A stretch of DNA of 64,000 bases from Pseudisothecium myosuroides (lineage: Eukaryota; Streptophyta; Bryopsida; Hypnales; Lembophyllaceae), in the NCBI GenBank assembly GCA_951799445.1, contig OX637288.1, forward strand, positions 48,871,288-48,935,287. The letters run 5' to 3'. The notes beneath the pieces are model-generated. The model saw nothing but the letters and a program-made list of their open reading frames with translations, was not told the origin of the DNA and made no database searches. Both the position numbers and the translations under genes were made by a program. Shown here piece after piece: positions 1 through 11,025 of this stretch. Numbering within the stretch: position 1 is the stretch's first letter; each line of letters starts with the position of its first letter.

Positions 1-783
1 GGGACCCTCACTAACTTAACCTCCGCTATCAGTGCCACCAACAATAGTTCCCACTCCGTAAGCAGGATCTCACCCTCACTCAGCGACAGAGAGACGACCC
101 TCCATGGACGGAACCTTGTGCGGACGGATTGCTGGTCTCCGAGACCTCGGAAGAGACGACCACGTGGACTCGCCGTTGTGCATGTAGCGAGGACTGAGTG
201 AATGCCAGTGAGGAGGCCAGGATCATCCGTGAAGATTGCTTGCGGCTGCAGTTGGTCGATTGTAGTCGCGCCCAATCGCCTCGCCGCTCCCTTATCGCTA
301 ATTCCCTGATCCCTGTGTTTCCGGCCCACCCTTCAGCTGCTCACGTCCCTTCGCCTGCTGCAGCAACAGCCACCCTGCCGTCATCGCAATAATATCAGCT
401 CCCCTCATCGGTACACTCCGGGGCCTTTCTCATTCGCAGGAACTCATTAACAAAGCTTTTAGGGGTTCTTAGGGTAACGACCATTGCAATTTCGTCTTTT
501 CTTGCGGTTCTGTCTCTTAGGTGTTGCAGTTTGGGAGAAGAATTGGGAGGAGTTTTTCTTGGGTTTTGGAGTTGGGGAGAATAGTTGACGAGTTTTTCTT
601 GGGGTTTGTAGTTAGGTGAGGATAATTGGAAGGCGTTTTTCTTGGGGTTTGCAGTTAGGGAGAATCATTGACGAGTTTTCTCTTTGGGGTTTTACGGGAT
701 GCAGGTGATTGTAGATTTGGGGGGAGGATTGGAGTGAAGGTTTTCGAGGTGGAGATAGGTGATAGAGAATCGAGACGGAAGCG
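1..783 (+). promoter_or_regulatory. Upstream region and 5' leader of the CH/LysM gene
   Basis: No convincing coding region is visible. The stretch is GC-richer than the spacers further in and ends at the start codon at 784. From about 520 to 700 it carries a degenerate tandem repeat of roughly 41 bp (four units, beginning near 551, 591, 634 and 674), each with the core GTTTTTCTTGGGGTTTG followed by GTTAGGGAGAAT-like sequence. The repeat lies just before the start codon, so it is probably leader sequence. The transcription start cannot be placed by eye. Confidence 0.45.
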
Positions 784-2112
784 ATGGAGGAGCCGACCAC
801 CCCCGACACGCATTCCACGAAATCGGCGTTTCACGAGTCGGACATCGAGTTTCTTAGGGCTTCCGCGAGGGAATGGCTGGAAGCCGTTCTCGGGGAGGAT
901 TTGGACGAGCATACTTCTCTGGAGGATTTGTTGGCCGACGGCGCGCTGCTCTACCGAGTCTCCCATCACATTAAAGATGATCCCAAGTTCCCGGGACACG
1001 TTGAATCCCCGAAGGCGAGCACGGCCTCCCCGTCGTTCGAGCGGAAGAGCAGTTTCAAGTACCAGCCCTATGCGTCCGTGGAAGCTTTTTTAAATATGTG
1101 CAAGGGGGTGGGACTCCGCGACGTGGACTTGTTCAACCCCTCGGACGCCGTGGACCAGAAGGATATCCGACGCGTGTGCGTTTGCTTGCGTCGCTTGTCG
1201 AAGAAGGCGCGCACGATACACCTCTTGGTGCCCGATTTCGATAACGTCAAGGATACGTTGGTCACTCCTGCTAGCAAGATGTCGCGAGAGGCGGTTCAGA
1301 AAACGAAAGAGACGCTGCAGCGGTCGGCTTCCCGGTCTTCTTCCAAGAGCAGTGAAAACGGCCCGGTGAGCAGTGATTCGCGCAAGGACGACACAGAAAC
1401 GAAGACTCCCGAACCAGAGCTTGTGGAATCCGCGCGCGGGAGTGCAAACTTGGCCGAATCTTTCAACAAGGTTCACCATGATGTGGGAGCTGAACACAAG
1501 AAGCCCGTCGTTGCCGATTCCAAGAGCGCAGACACTTCACCGCCAGCTGCTTCCAAGGCCAAATCCGAAGCTCCGAAGTCGACCATGTCGAGGATTATGT
1601 TGAAATCCCCGAGTGACGTGAAATCACAAGTTGACGAGAAGGCGAAGGCCTCCGAAGAGAACCAAAAGGGTTTGTTTAGGGCGCATCTGGAGGGGACGAC
1701 GCCTTATTACTCCAAGAAGGAGATCAAGAAGGGCAAGGATGGAGATGGCCCCTGGTTGTTGCTAGGAGCTTTAGCCATCGCTGGTGGTATTCTAGGTTTG
1801 GTGTTGTGGAAGAAACCAGGTGGTGGCGTGAAAGGATTCATTGAACGTGGGAAGAAGAAACTGAAAAGATTCAGAGTTCGTAATGATGATAGCAGTAGCA
1901 GCAGCAGTAGTGACAGCAGCAGTGATAGTGACAGTGACAATGAGGGTCACAAGTTCCACAGTGGCGGAGTCTACAACGTGAAGCAAGGGGATAACTTGTC
2001 GAAGATTGCGAAGAGGTCTGGGAAGAAGAACTGGCGTGAAATTGTGGTTGAGAATCCAAGCATTGGCAACAACCCTGACCTCATTCATCCAGGGGACCGT
2101 CTCAAGCTTTAG
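784..2112 (+). CDS. CH-domain, single-pass membrane, LysM-domain protein (442 aa)
   Basis: Single exon of 442 residues. Residues about 22-145 read as a calponin-homology fold: REWLEAVLGE, then LLADGALLYRV, then FLNMCKGVGL, DLFNPSDAVD and RRVCVCLRRLSKKA, in the usual CH order. Residues 160-320 are a Ser/Lys/Glu-rich low-complexity linker. Residues 323-341 (WLLLGALAIAGGILGLVLW) form one hydrophobic membrane segment, followed by a strongly basic stretch (344-366) and a Ser/Asp run (369-385). Residues 396-442 are a C-terminal LysM domain (YNVKQGDNLSKIAKRSGKKN to IHPGDRLKL). CH domains bind actin or act as adaptors; LysM domains bind N-acetylglucosamine polymers or serve as intracellular modules. 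The basic flank after the membrane span suggests the LysM side faces the cytosol, but this is inference. No signal peptide is visible. The start at 784 is the first in-frame ATG. The domain calls are firm; function is unknown. Confidence 0.85.
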   Translation: MEEPTTPDTHSTKSAFHESDIEFLRASAREWLEAVLGEDLDEHTSLEDLLADGALLYRVSHHIKDDPKFPGHVESPKASTASPSFERKSSFKYQPYASVEAFLNMCKGVGLRDVDLFNPSDAVDQKDIRRVCVCLRRLSKKARTIHLLVPDFDNVKDTLVTPASKMSREAVQKTKETLQRSASRSSSKSSENGPVSSDSRKDDTETKTPEPELVESARGSANLAESFNKVHHDVGAEHKKPVVADSKSADTSPPAASKAKSEAPKSTMSRIMLKSPSDVKSQVDEKAKASEENQKGLFRAHLEGTTPYYSKKEIKKGKDGDGPWLLLGALAIAGGILGLVLWKKPGGGVKGFIERGKKKLKRFRVRNDDSSSSSSSDSSSDSDSDNEGHKFHSGGVYNVKQGDNLSKIAKRSGKKNWREIVVENPSIGNNPDLIHPGDRLKL

Positions 2113-3130
2113 AGAGTACATATATGCTTGCTGTGGAGATTGTACTTGTTTCCATTTTTTGGCTTCCTGGTTTTTCTTGTATCAAAGGAAGAGTGTAATT
2201 TACTGCATTCATGCTCTCTGTGAGCATATACATGAATTGTACTTGCGAACAATTTTGTGTACTTCGAATCAGTTACATTAGATCATTCCGGCCTGAACTG
2301 GCTTGAATGAATGTTCTTTGTAAATGGGTGTTTTTAGCTGTACTGGTTTTGAGTTACATTCTTTTCTCCATTTTTAAATGATTTTCGATCGGAACATCAA
2401 TTTTTGGATAGCTGATGTACTGTTTCGTGGTCTACTTGTACTGGACATGTGACCGACTGTTCTGGCATTTTCTTTTCTTTTGGAACATATGAATGAAATT
2501 CATGGTGGAGAGTCCCACTGCCCGACCTACGCGGATGACAATGTTGCCGCCCCAGCCGAGAGCTGAATGTGCTCGCATTTTGAACTGTGCCTGTTTTTGA
2601 GGACATGGATGTTTTGAGCAAGAGTCCAAGAATTTTGAATGGTCACTTTTACTAAATTATTGGACTCTGAACTCTGAAGTACATCTATGATATAGTATGA
2701 TTGATTGTCAGGTAGGACAGCCTATTGTGATCAATTTGGTCTTTGCACATGTTCACGAAATTGCTGTTTGCAAATAAGTTAGGACCCAAAAGTGAAGAAC
2801 AGACAGATTTCCACTGGCAATTTGGCACTGTACAGATTTTCTCAGTGGGCCAATGACGCTTTATGGAGAGAGTCGGCAGCCCATTACGCTACTAGGCTTA
2901 TTCATTTTCCCGAGTAGCCATTGAACGCTCTCTATTCATCATTTTGCAAGAGCCTGTTTCCACATCCCCGCCCCTGCGAAAATGCATGGACAGGGTCAGG
3001 TACAGTCGGGACCAATGATCTTACCTTACAAAATGCCTGGTGTGCCACTCAAAGAATTTTGCATAGTTTTGAATACAATTGGCAATTTTTTGCTTTGCAT
3101 AATTAACATTCAAATACTTTGCAATCCCAA
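2113..3130. other. 3' flank and spacer, no gene seen
   Basis: 3' untranslated sequence of the CH/LysM gene grading into AT-rich spacer. Only short open frames without family resemblance occur here. Confidence 0.5.
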
Positions 3131-3134
3131 TTAA

Positions 3135-4718
3135 CCCAGGAAGGACGCCGCAGACAATAAGTGTCTGATGAATGAGAAGGAATTTTCTTGTGTAGGACAT
3201 AATAGCAACTATTCATCCTTAGAATTTTTTGTAGAAAGTGAAGAACATCAACAGTAGCTTGACTTCCAATGAGTACTTTTGGATTTCTTCATTCCAATGA
3301 TTCTCACAGTTTCACAATAAATGAATTCTAGGGTCATCCCCCGCATCCATGTAGGGTTAAGTACACCAAATTTTAGTACCAAAACTCTATTTTGGGTGAA
3401 TTGTTTCATTTCAACCTATAAGGAAGCTGAGTTGTTTCATTCCCTTTTCCTTCTACATAAGGCGGGGGTGCATATGTCCATGAGTTGTTTCATTTCCCTT
3501 TCCTTCTACGTGAGACAAAAGTGCATATGTCCATCCTTGGAATTTTGTGCAATTCCTTTTCCTTTTGCATGAGACAAAAGTGCATAATTATGTTCATCCT
3601 TGGAATTAACCCCTAAAGTACCAAAGTCCCCTCGGGGGACACTTCAGATTTTGGGCAGGCTCGTGCAACCTGAAATTTCAACCTGATTTTTTGAACCTTT
3701 TTTTTGAAGATAGGGAATCACATTAGCTTTCTAATAATATAATTTTTTTTCAATCGATGCCCGGGAGCAAAAGTTATGCCCTTCTAAAGCAAAAAAGCAG
3801 TTCAGCAGGCAGAAGAAAAAAAAATGATTTATATATATATATATATATTTTTATTTTCTCAAAGATCATGTTTATGTCTACATTTGAAGCTTTGATTCAT
3901 TCTATTTGGACTAATAATGAGAAAGTTATGGACAATCTTGTTTTTCGGGCAATTTAAGCATCTTAAAAAAAACCCTTATAGAATTCATTTTTGAATGCAA
4001 TTTTCAAATTTTTTCAAATTTTTTTTTGACAAGGTCAAGTTTGTTTGCAAGAAAAATCCCACTGTTGGAATTATGTTGTTTTAATTCCACCTAAGAGCTA
4101 TTAACAATTTAGTGTTTTGTTCAATTTTGGACCTACTTCTATTTAACAATTTTTTTATATATGAAAATCAAGGTTTGACATTCTGAAATTTTTTTCCCCG
4201 ACTCTCAATTCAAATGTTCAACATAAAAATTTACAACTTTATGTTGTGTAGTGCAAAAAAAATCCACAAATGGCCGTCAAAGTCATCTGAAATTGCAGGA
4301 AACAGTTCAAAAAAACTTTTTTTTCCAACTTTGAATGCTAATATCTTCCAATTAGAACGGTCAAATTTCTTGAAATTTTTACCACATGATCTGAGACAAG
4401 TGAAGTACAAGATCCTACGGTTAGATTCTAAAAAAAAAAAAAAAATTTGGTGTAAGGAATGATCGCAGCAGAAATGGCAGTTTTCAGTGGTTCCGGAGCC
4501 AGAAAATGCCTTGGTATTTTAGGGGTTAAGGAAGGTCTTGCACAATAGCTTGACCTCCAATGAAGTGTATATGTTCATCTTTGGAATTTTGTGCAATAAA
4601 AGAAGGTCTTGCATAGTGGTTTGACCTTCAATGAATGCTTTTGTTTTTTTTCTAAGTAGGTGACTTACACTTTATCAAAAAGGACAATTTTACCAACCAC
4701 TAGCCCGTCTTTTCATGG
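3135..4718 (+). mobile_element. TTAA-flanked element R1, expanded and interrupted by A1
   Basis: Left border TTAA at 3131-3134 and right border TTAA at 4719-4722. It shares sequence with two shorter copies (43214-43416 plus; 63304-63512 minus): a core with TAGGACAAAAGTGCAACTAT, then ACTTCCAATGAGTGCTTTTG, then a terminal CACTAGTCCGTC. This copy is longer because of internal tandem units of about 50-66 bp between 3430 and 3605 (each with TTCCTTTTCCTTCTAC and GTGCATATGTCCAT) and because element A1 is inserted in it. No coding capacity is seen. Confidence 0.5.
3610..4525 (+). mobile_element. TTAA-flanked MITE family A, copy A1 (916 bp)
   Basis: Flanked by TTAA (3606-3609 and 4526-4529). It begins CCCCTAAAGTACC and ends GGTATTTTAGGGG, so the termini are inverted. 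Just inside the left end is TCCCCTCGGGGGACA, a short palindrome shared with copies A2-A4. Conserved interior landmarks are AAAGTTATGGACAATCTT, CTTGAACCTACTTCTA-like sequence and CAAGATCCTACGGTTAGAT. There is no long ORF, so the element is non-autonomous. It sits inside R1. Confidence 0.75.
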
Positions 4719-4722
4719 TTAA

Positions 4723-5128
4723 TATTCATGGTACCACATGATAACGAATTGGCAAACATTGGTGATGACTATTTTTCAAATTCGATTGTATGGATATGTA
4801 GTAAACATCCATATGCACATCTTTCCTTCAACAAGCATTTCCAAAAAAGTTTCGTGACACTCACACTATAACTAATTTTGTACATTTGAGCATCATGTTA
4901 CAATTACTTTGCCAAAATCTAATTATAATATAGAGACATCTATTTTACTAAGTTTAAGCATTGTCACCCCAACATTAAAATCTTTTTAGAGGGAATTTTG
5001 AAACTTTTTTGGAGATGCTTGTTGAAAGAAAAGATGTGCATATGGATGTTTCCTATATATCTATGTAATCAAATTTAAAAATTCATCACCAATGTTTGTC
5101 AATCAATTATCATGTAAAACCATAAATA
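4723..5128. mobile_element. TTAA-flanked foldback MITE K (406 bp)
   Basis: TTAA lies at 4719-4722 and 5129-5132. The two halves are inverted copies of each other over more than 100 bp: AAACATCCATATGCACATCT and CAACAAGCATTTCCAAAAAA on the left reappear as reverse complement on the right, and CAAACATTGGTGATG lies near both ends. Left terminus TATTCATGGTACCACATG, right terminus (reverse complement) TATTTATGGTTTTACATG. The interior arm resembles the arm of the element at 50330-51193. No coding. Confidence 0.7.
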
Positions 5129-5132
5129 TTAA

Positions 5133-5585
5133 ATGAAACAATTCACCAAAAATAGAGTAACTTGGGTTTCTTGAAACTTAAACTTGGGTTTTTTGAAACT
5201 TAAACTTGGTTTGCTTGATTGGGATGCTATATAAATTGAGTATAAATAAAACAAGACAAAAAAAAATGCCAATTATGTTCTATATTGTGCAAAATTCTTT
5301 AAGTGGCACAATTTGTAAGATTATTGGACTTGATTGTATATGTTCACTTTTATTTTCTCAAACCATGAGAGTTTGTGGCAAGGTCTTCCAACTTCACGAG
5401 TATTCTTTTTTATTTTATAAACTAGAATAAGAAGTTAACAATTTTTTTCTTTTGTCTCTCTTTTTTTAGCTTCTTCCTTCATAAGTTCCTGAGCTTTAAA
5501 CTGAATCTTAAGAGAGCTTCCATTTTTACTTAGTCTTATCTTGATGGTGATACCTCTTGATTTCATATTGTCTATATATATAGTA
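5133..5585. other. AT-rich spacer, nothing recognised
   Basis: AT-rich sequence with a duplicated short stretch near 5158-5208 (two copies of AACTTGGGTT.CTTGAAACTTA). No gene or clear element. Confidence 0.4.
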
Positions 5586-6319
5586 GGCAGTTACTGCCTC
5601 TTTTGGGTGTATTGTAACAAACTATGTCACAATGCACCCAAAAGAAATTTAAATTAAAATTTTTAAAATAAATTCAGCCCCCTCCCCCCAAAAAATTTAA
5701 ATTTTTAAGTTAAAATTTTTTCATACCCCTTCCCCCCCAAAAAAAAATTAATTTTTAAGTTAAAATTTTTTCATACCCCTTCCCCCCCCAAAAAAATTAA
5801 TTTTTAAGTTAAAATTTTTTCATACCCCTTCCCCCCCCCAAAAAAATTAATTTTTAAGTTAAAAAATTTTCATACCCCTTCACCCCCCAAAAAAAATTAA
5901 TTTTTAAATTTTCATACCCTCTCCCCCATCCCCTCTGCCCTCTTGTAGTTTCCAGAAAGCAATGAAATTGACAAACAATATGGGACAAATAACATCCCGT
6001 ATCTTGTACCCATATCCATACCCGTATCCCGTATTTATACTCGTATTCATATCCAGTATTGTGCCGTATTTGTATCCATATCCACATTCAATATTCACTA
6101 TGTATTCGTATATGATAGTGTATCCGTATCCGTATTGATATTTGGACAGCTCGAATTAAATCTCACAAAATCAACAGCTTGTGATTTTTTGAGAAATCAA
6201 CGGCAATTTCGAAGGTAAGCATTTTAAAAAAAAACAATCAATGGCCTTAAAAAATTTTGAGAGAGGGGGGGCAACTAATACAAACCAAAGTGGGCAGCCT
6301 CTTTTGGGTACATTGTAAC
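5586..6319 (+). mobile_element. Repeat family F, copy 1
   Basis: Begins with the palindrome GGCAGTTACTGCC (5586-5598), then CTCTTTTGGGTGTATTGTAAC and a hairpin pairing with GTCACAATGCACC. The CCTCTTTTGGGTACATTGTAAC motif returns in direct orientation near 6298-6319. Between them lie a tandem array of about 50-bp units (5670-5925, about 4.5 copies, each ending CATACCCCTT plus a C tract) and an array of CCGTATCCATATCCGTATCC-type units (5998-6145). An inverted second copy lies at 60561-61033 with the same ends and the same GATACGGATATGG-type array. No coding. Confidence 0.6.
5670..5925. repeat. Tandem repeat, about 50 bp period
   Basis: CATACCCCTT recurs at 5722, 5772, 5821 and 5871. Each unit consists of a C7-C9 tract, an A tract, TTAATTTTTAAGTTAAAA and the CATACCCCTT block. 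The array lies inside repeat F copy 1. Confidence 0.85.
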
Positions 6320-6696
6320 TTCACAAGATATCTATACGATTAGGTTTGGTAGTTCTGTTTTGTATAGATTTCTCACTTATGTACTGTACAATAAACGTGG
6401 ATTATTCAAAATTCAAAATTGGGGGGAGATACAGTTGATGTCTGAGCATGTGCATGCAAAGAATTTGTCCCAAAATGACCTATCTAATTGTAGAATTGGA
6501 ACTGGTAATGAGAGTTTCATGTATTGAAGGACAAGTGCTGTTACCCAATTTACACAAATTGTTGTGGTCACAGGTTGCCAAAGAAAGCATCCAAATGCTC
6601 AGAACATACTCTGCCCGTCCGAGGTTTCTAGTTCGGTAATGAACTGCACTGCAACTAAAGAATAATATGGTACGCACTAATCTTTGTTACGGAGCA
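6320..6696. other. Spacer, no gene seen
   Basis: Short open frames only. No recognised motif between repeat F and element E. Confidence 0.35.
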
Positions 6697-6700
6697 TTAA

Positions 6701-7995
6701 CCCTTAAAGGAGGTTGGGTTTTCCTACACTAGTGTATTCTGAGAGGCATTTAGAAAGGCCACCATGTACAGAGTGAGTTTCCGACTAGATAAAAATGGCT
6801 TTTTGTGCCATGATTTTTGCAAGTGTGAGCTGGTAGATTGTGAAACACATTGGGGTTGTAAGAACATAGTTTTTCAATGCCGCTAATTTCTGAAAAATCC
6901 CCACTGCAAAGAGCTTCATCAATATATTTATGAAGTGACTAAGACATGGTGAGGACGGAAGGACTGCTTGCTGACAGTTCTAGAGAGGACGAAAGGACTG
7001 CTCTAGACAACAATGTGACACCACTCTACAAGTCTGCTGGTCATGGCAACCGGTGGCACCTATTCATTTCTTCAGCATTTCTTCAATTGAAAACAACTTC
7101 ATGCAGACGAATGTCACAAATTTGGCGCCCATAATCTCAGACTCAAGTGGGCATCTGGAAATTGAAGTATGAATTTCTAAATTCTCTGTTTCATTGACAT
7201 CTCCCATGATCTTCTTCACCTTGTGAGCAATTTTTCCCTTCAAAACAACTGCCTTTCCATCTTCTGCTATGCTCTGTCGAGGCTCCAGCCCAACTTTCGT
7301 AATGCAAGTTCGTATTCTGATCGGAGAATTGAGGCCACCCCAACATCAGCACACCACTAAAGATGCTCTCAAGCCCAACTTTCCAAACACTCGTCATGTA
7401 ATGCAAGTTCGCGGTCTAATCGGAACCACTAGAGATGCTCTTGAGCATAACTTTCCAAACGCTCATCACATAATGCAAGTTCGTATTATGGTCGGAGAAT
7501 CCACACCACCCCAACATCAACACACCATTGGGAAAGCTCTCAACAGTGGAGTTCCACTCGCAGTGTGTCAGCTAAAAATGCTCCAATACTCCAAAAATCA
7601 AGCACACGGTGAGCAGATTCAACTGATCAACATTGTTGAATTCACGTGCTGATTATCACCATTGATTCACTATTCCGCTTCTGAGGATCACAAGTTCATT
7701 CACCGCCTCAAGTAGTTAAGGAATAAGGTGAAGGAATGAGGGGTCTGACACCCTTGCATGAGTACTAAATACAACAAGCAAAGGCCTGTATGCTGAAATA
7801 CGTATAATGCACTGCTTGCAGAGGCGTAGAATCTATAGAATGACTTAGAATAATTTTCTAAATTTTTTGTAACATTCTTTGAGTCCATGCTCAAATATTG
7901 TCCAACCCATAATTATGAAATACCCCCATCTTCACTCACTAAATTTCCAAATACAATAAACGTAGGCCACTAGTGGCCCCAACCTTGTTTAAGGG
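6701..7995. mobile_element. TTAA-flanked element E, longest of its type (1,295 bp)
   Basis: Flanked by TTAA at 6697-6700 and 7996-7999. Left terminus CCCTTAAAGGAGGTTGGG, right terminus CCCAACCTTGTTTAAGGG: inverted, with GGTTGGG/CCCAACC shared. It contains a degenerate tandem repeat at 7283-7540 in which ATGCAAGTTCG recurs at about 7301, 7400 and 7472 with TCGGAGAAT and CACCCCAACATCA. A 127-codon open frame (7269-7652) results from this repeat and matches no family I know. Probably non-autonomous. Confidence 0.55.
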
Positions 7996-8600
7996 TTAAA
8001 TTTTCACTTTCTTGGTTTTCTTTGAATGGTTGTGGGCTAACTTACGATGTTTGCATTTCAAGCCTAGAGCAATTATTGTGAAGAATCTATCAAGTGAAGG
8101 TGGAAGCAACTTTCTGTGAATGCTCCGCACATTTTCAAGCTGTTGTCTCAAAAATGAAAAGAGTGGATCTAATTCTTGAGCAGCAACCGCTTTTATGGTG
8201 ATGTACTCAGGGCCCATATTTTCTCGAATGTTACCAAAATCCACACATTGATGACATCGCTTTATTAGAAGGAAAGAGAATCTTCAAACATGTACTTGAA
8301 ACCAACACCAAGATCATATCCCAAGTGGAAAAAAGATGGAACACTCCTCTCACATCCAAAAACAAAAAGATAATTTTACAATCCCCTTCTCTATTGCAAA
8401 CAAATCCTTGCAAATTCTTGCATAACCTCATACTTTTTGCATATTATAGCGTCCAAAATCTAAAAACTGCTAGTCTCTCCAAACACAACAAAGAATCAAA
8501 ATTTGCAATAGTTATTTTGAGAGTTACTCTTGCCAACGCTACTTCCAAGATTCATTGGATAGCCCACCCACCTACCATCAATGAATAGGCCTACACCTCA
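7996..8600 (-). pseudogene. Decayed coding-like sequence of unknown family
   Basis: Read on the minus strand, about 8600 to 7996 gives protein-like stretches in changing frames: IDGRWVGYPMNLGSSVGK near 8580, then SVPSFFHLGYDLGVGFKYMF near 8310, then an open 82-residue run (FGNIRENMGPEYITIKAVAA, LFSFLRQQLENVRSIHRKLL, RFFTIIALGLKCKHRKL) ending at a TAA inside the TTAA next to element E. Stops and frame changes separate the pieces. I do not recognise the family. It could be a gene fragment carried or truncated by transposons, or chance. Confidence 0.3.
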
Positions 8601-8814
8601 AGCAACTTTGACCCAAAATCTAGTAACTAAAAAAAACCTTGTCAATTTCCTCACAACCATTGGGATAATAAAAAAAAATCACCCTTTCTAATATTCTACT
8701 AACTATGCAAGTCATGGCTATATTACACCGGTTCTTAAGTACCCAAAACATTATTAGCATAAAATGCAAATTTTACCCTACTAATCTTGACAAACATCAT
8801 TGTATTGGATTCCT

Positions 8815-9363
8815 TCACTACAAAAAAATGACTACAAAAATGACTACAAAAAATGACTGTAATAGAGTCATTTCGGACACTTTCGCCAACTAAATGACTC
8901 AACCTCCTGGAGTCATTGTGGACAAGTCATTTATATAAATGACTGCTGGCTTATTATCACCAATGAAAGGGGACTTGGATGTAAAAAAGGATGAGAAAGA
9001 TGAGGAAGTCAAGTGTTAAAGAAAAGGGTTCGGGGAGAGTGGATATGTAGCTACCATGTGGAAAGCATTACCCCCCTTTAATCTGACGTGGACAACCACG
9101 TGTCCAGTCATTCTAAAGTTGTGCCGGACCCATTATGAATCTGACGTAGACCGCCACATCATCAGTCATTCCGCAATCATTCGGAAGTCACGAAGGACCC
9201 ATGAAAAATCTGATGTGGACCACTATGGGAAGGTCTTTCACAAGTCGAGATTCAGTCATCCAGAAGTCATAGATGGCGACACTTGGCAAGTGATTCTTTA
9301 GTCGCTTGGAAGTCATGTCCCATTACAGTTTAGGTGATGGTGTTAATGACGTCAGTAGTTGTT
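8815..9363. repeat. AGTCATT/AATGACT-rich degenerate repeat
   Basis: Starts CACTACAAAAAAATGACTAC, a CACTA-like terminus. It contains many copies of ATGACT or AGTCAT in both orientations (8828-9320) and stretches such as TCTGACGTGGACAACCACGT and TCTGATGTGGACCACTA. A clear matching right terminus was not found. Possibly a decayed CACTA-type non-autonomous element with subterminal repeats. Confidence 0.35.
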
Positions 9364-9546
9364 TTTGAGTTCGGCAGCTTACTTTTGCAAATTCCACCAT
9401 CTACACCAAGTGGTGTAAAAAAAAAACAATATCCCTCCTCGATAAGTATATAGATTTTACTTCCATGACCAAAGCATTGAAGGCATAAATCCCACAAATC
9501 AAGCCCAGTTCAAAGATTTCCAATCTGCATGCCATTATACTCATTA

Positions 9547-9784
9547 GGAGAATGGGGCCTCTGAAAGGCCTCTTCTCCTTACAAAATTGAGTTCAGGAAT
9601 GAATAATGCTAGCCAAAATTTAAAAATATTATTATTTAAAAATAAAATAAAAATTTACAATCCAATGTGGACAATAGTTTGCAATGTTGCCTTGCAATTT
9701 TTTATATGTAATTAAAATAACAAAATAATAAAATAATTCAGCAACTAAATTCAAAAGTGGAGGTCTTTTAGAGGCCCCATTCTC
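9547..9784. mobile_element. PIF/Harbinger-type MITE (238 bp)
   Basis: Flanked by TTA at 9544-9546 and 9785-9787. Left terminus GGAGAATGGGGCCTCTGAAA, right terminus its inverted match TTTTAGAGGCCCCATTCTC. A 3-bp TTA/TAA duplication with short GG-starting TIRs is typical of PIF/Harbinger MITEs. The interior is AT-rich and non-coding. Confidence 0.7.
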
Positions 9785-9787
9785 TTA

Positions 9788-11016
9788 ATAGTGGAAACCA
9801 TCACAAGACTTCAACAAATGCCAACCTCAAAAGCAACACAAATAGAGGAGCACTCCATCACAAATTGAATATTGTAACAACACACATTAACACAAGATTA
9901 AATGCAAATTACTCCAAAAGTCTACAATCACACAACACATCAGTTGGATCAAACAACATATATTATCATTTTACAAACAGATATTGTATACCAATGGCTC
10001 AACAACCTCAATGTAGCCTTTGACTCTTTCTCTAAAAATATAGTACCCCTCACAGTTTCTTTTAAAACAAAATTTCCAACAACTGACAATTAATGAATAT
10101 ACAATATACTATGCCAATGGCAATGACTCTTGAAAACTAGTTTTGACAAGAAAACAATCAAATGTTAGCAAGGATGACATTGATTTTAACTATGAAGGAC
10201 GAGACCAATCATCAAGGTACTTTGCCCAAAATGATCTGATTTATAGACCAATAGGTGTATTCTTCATTTCTACAATAATCTTGAAAGTCATTTATTGGCT
10301 TTCAAATTATATTCTATCAATGATTTTACTTTTTAAGTTTCAAAAAATGTAAACAAATTGAACAAGGGCGACATTGAATTTTTGTTTCACAATGTTGTAA
10401 AGCTAGTCTAAAAAATTTTTAAGTTCCAATAAATGTGAAACAAATGTGAACAAGGGTGCATCCAATTTTTGTTTCACAATGTCATGAAGTCAATATGAAA
10501 AGAGTATTACTCTATTACAACTCTTTCCTTCAAAGTTTGATGAAATTACCAAACCCGTCTAAAAGATGTATACATTGAAATTGATTTCTTAAAATATAAT
10601 TGTCATATTTTTGTAATTAGGAAATGTTTCAACACTTAAATTTTATTGTGCATTCATGTAGAACTACCCTTAATAAGTTCTTCATTCCGACATGACTTAC
10701 TAGTTACGGAGTATAAAACTTACTTTACTTTATTCAAAAGTAAAATTTAGAAATAAGTCAATGACATGGTCCCAAGTTTCACAACTTCTAATTTTGGAAG
10801 GATAAAAGTAGAATCATTAGTAGGATATATTTTGATATCTATTATTAGCATCATAACTAAATTTCTATGGTGATAAGCTAATTATAGAATCGGTTCTATA
10901 TTATATATAGAGACCTTGAGGATGAATATATCTTCATTCTTATGTTAGTTTTTGGACTTCTCTATGGTCGCAATCCTCAACAGGCTTTTGTATTTTGAGC
11001 ATATAATACGTCTAAG
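9788..11016. other. AT-rich spacer upstream of the GDSL gene
   Basis: No gene. A direct duplication of about 60 bp occurs at 10333-10490 (GAACAAGGG and AATTTTTGTTTCACAATGT in both copies). Near 10195-10260 a stretch with AGACCAATAGGTGTATT resembles one arm of element G (27553-27771). Confidence 0.4.
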
Positions 11017-11017
11017 T

Positions 11018-11025
11018 TGACGTCA
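11018..11025. promoter_or_regulatory. Palindromic TGACGTCA site
   Basis: A perfect TGACGTCA (C-box/CRE type, bound by plant bZIP factors in general) lies about 400 bp upstream of the GDSL start codon. An ATATTATATATAGAG TATA-like stretch occurs near 10900. Whether either works here is inference. Confidence 0.25.

Noticed and set aside
5586..6319. Small LTR retrotransposon (TRIM)
   Set aside because: Terminal direct repeats are very short, lack TG...CA ends, and no target duplication or primer-binding site was seen.
7269..7652. 127-residue ORF with repeated VMQVR phrases
   Set aside because: Explained by the degenerate DNA tandem repeat in element E.
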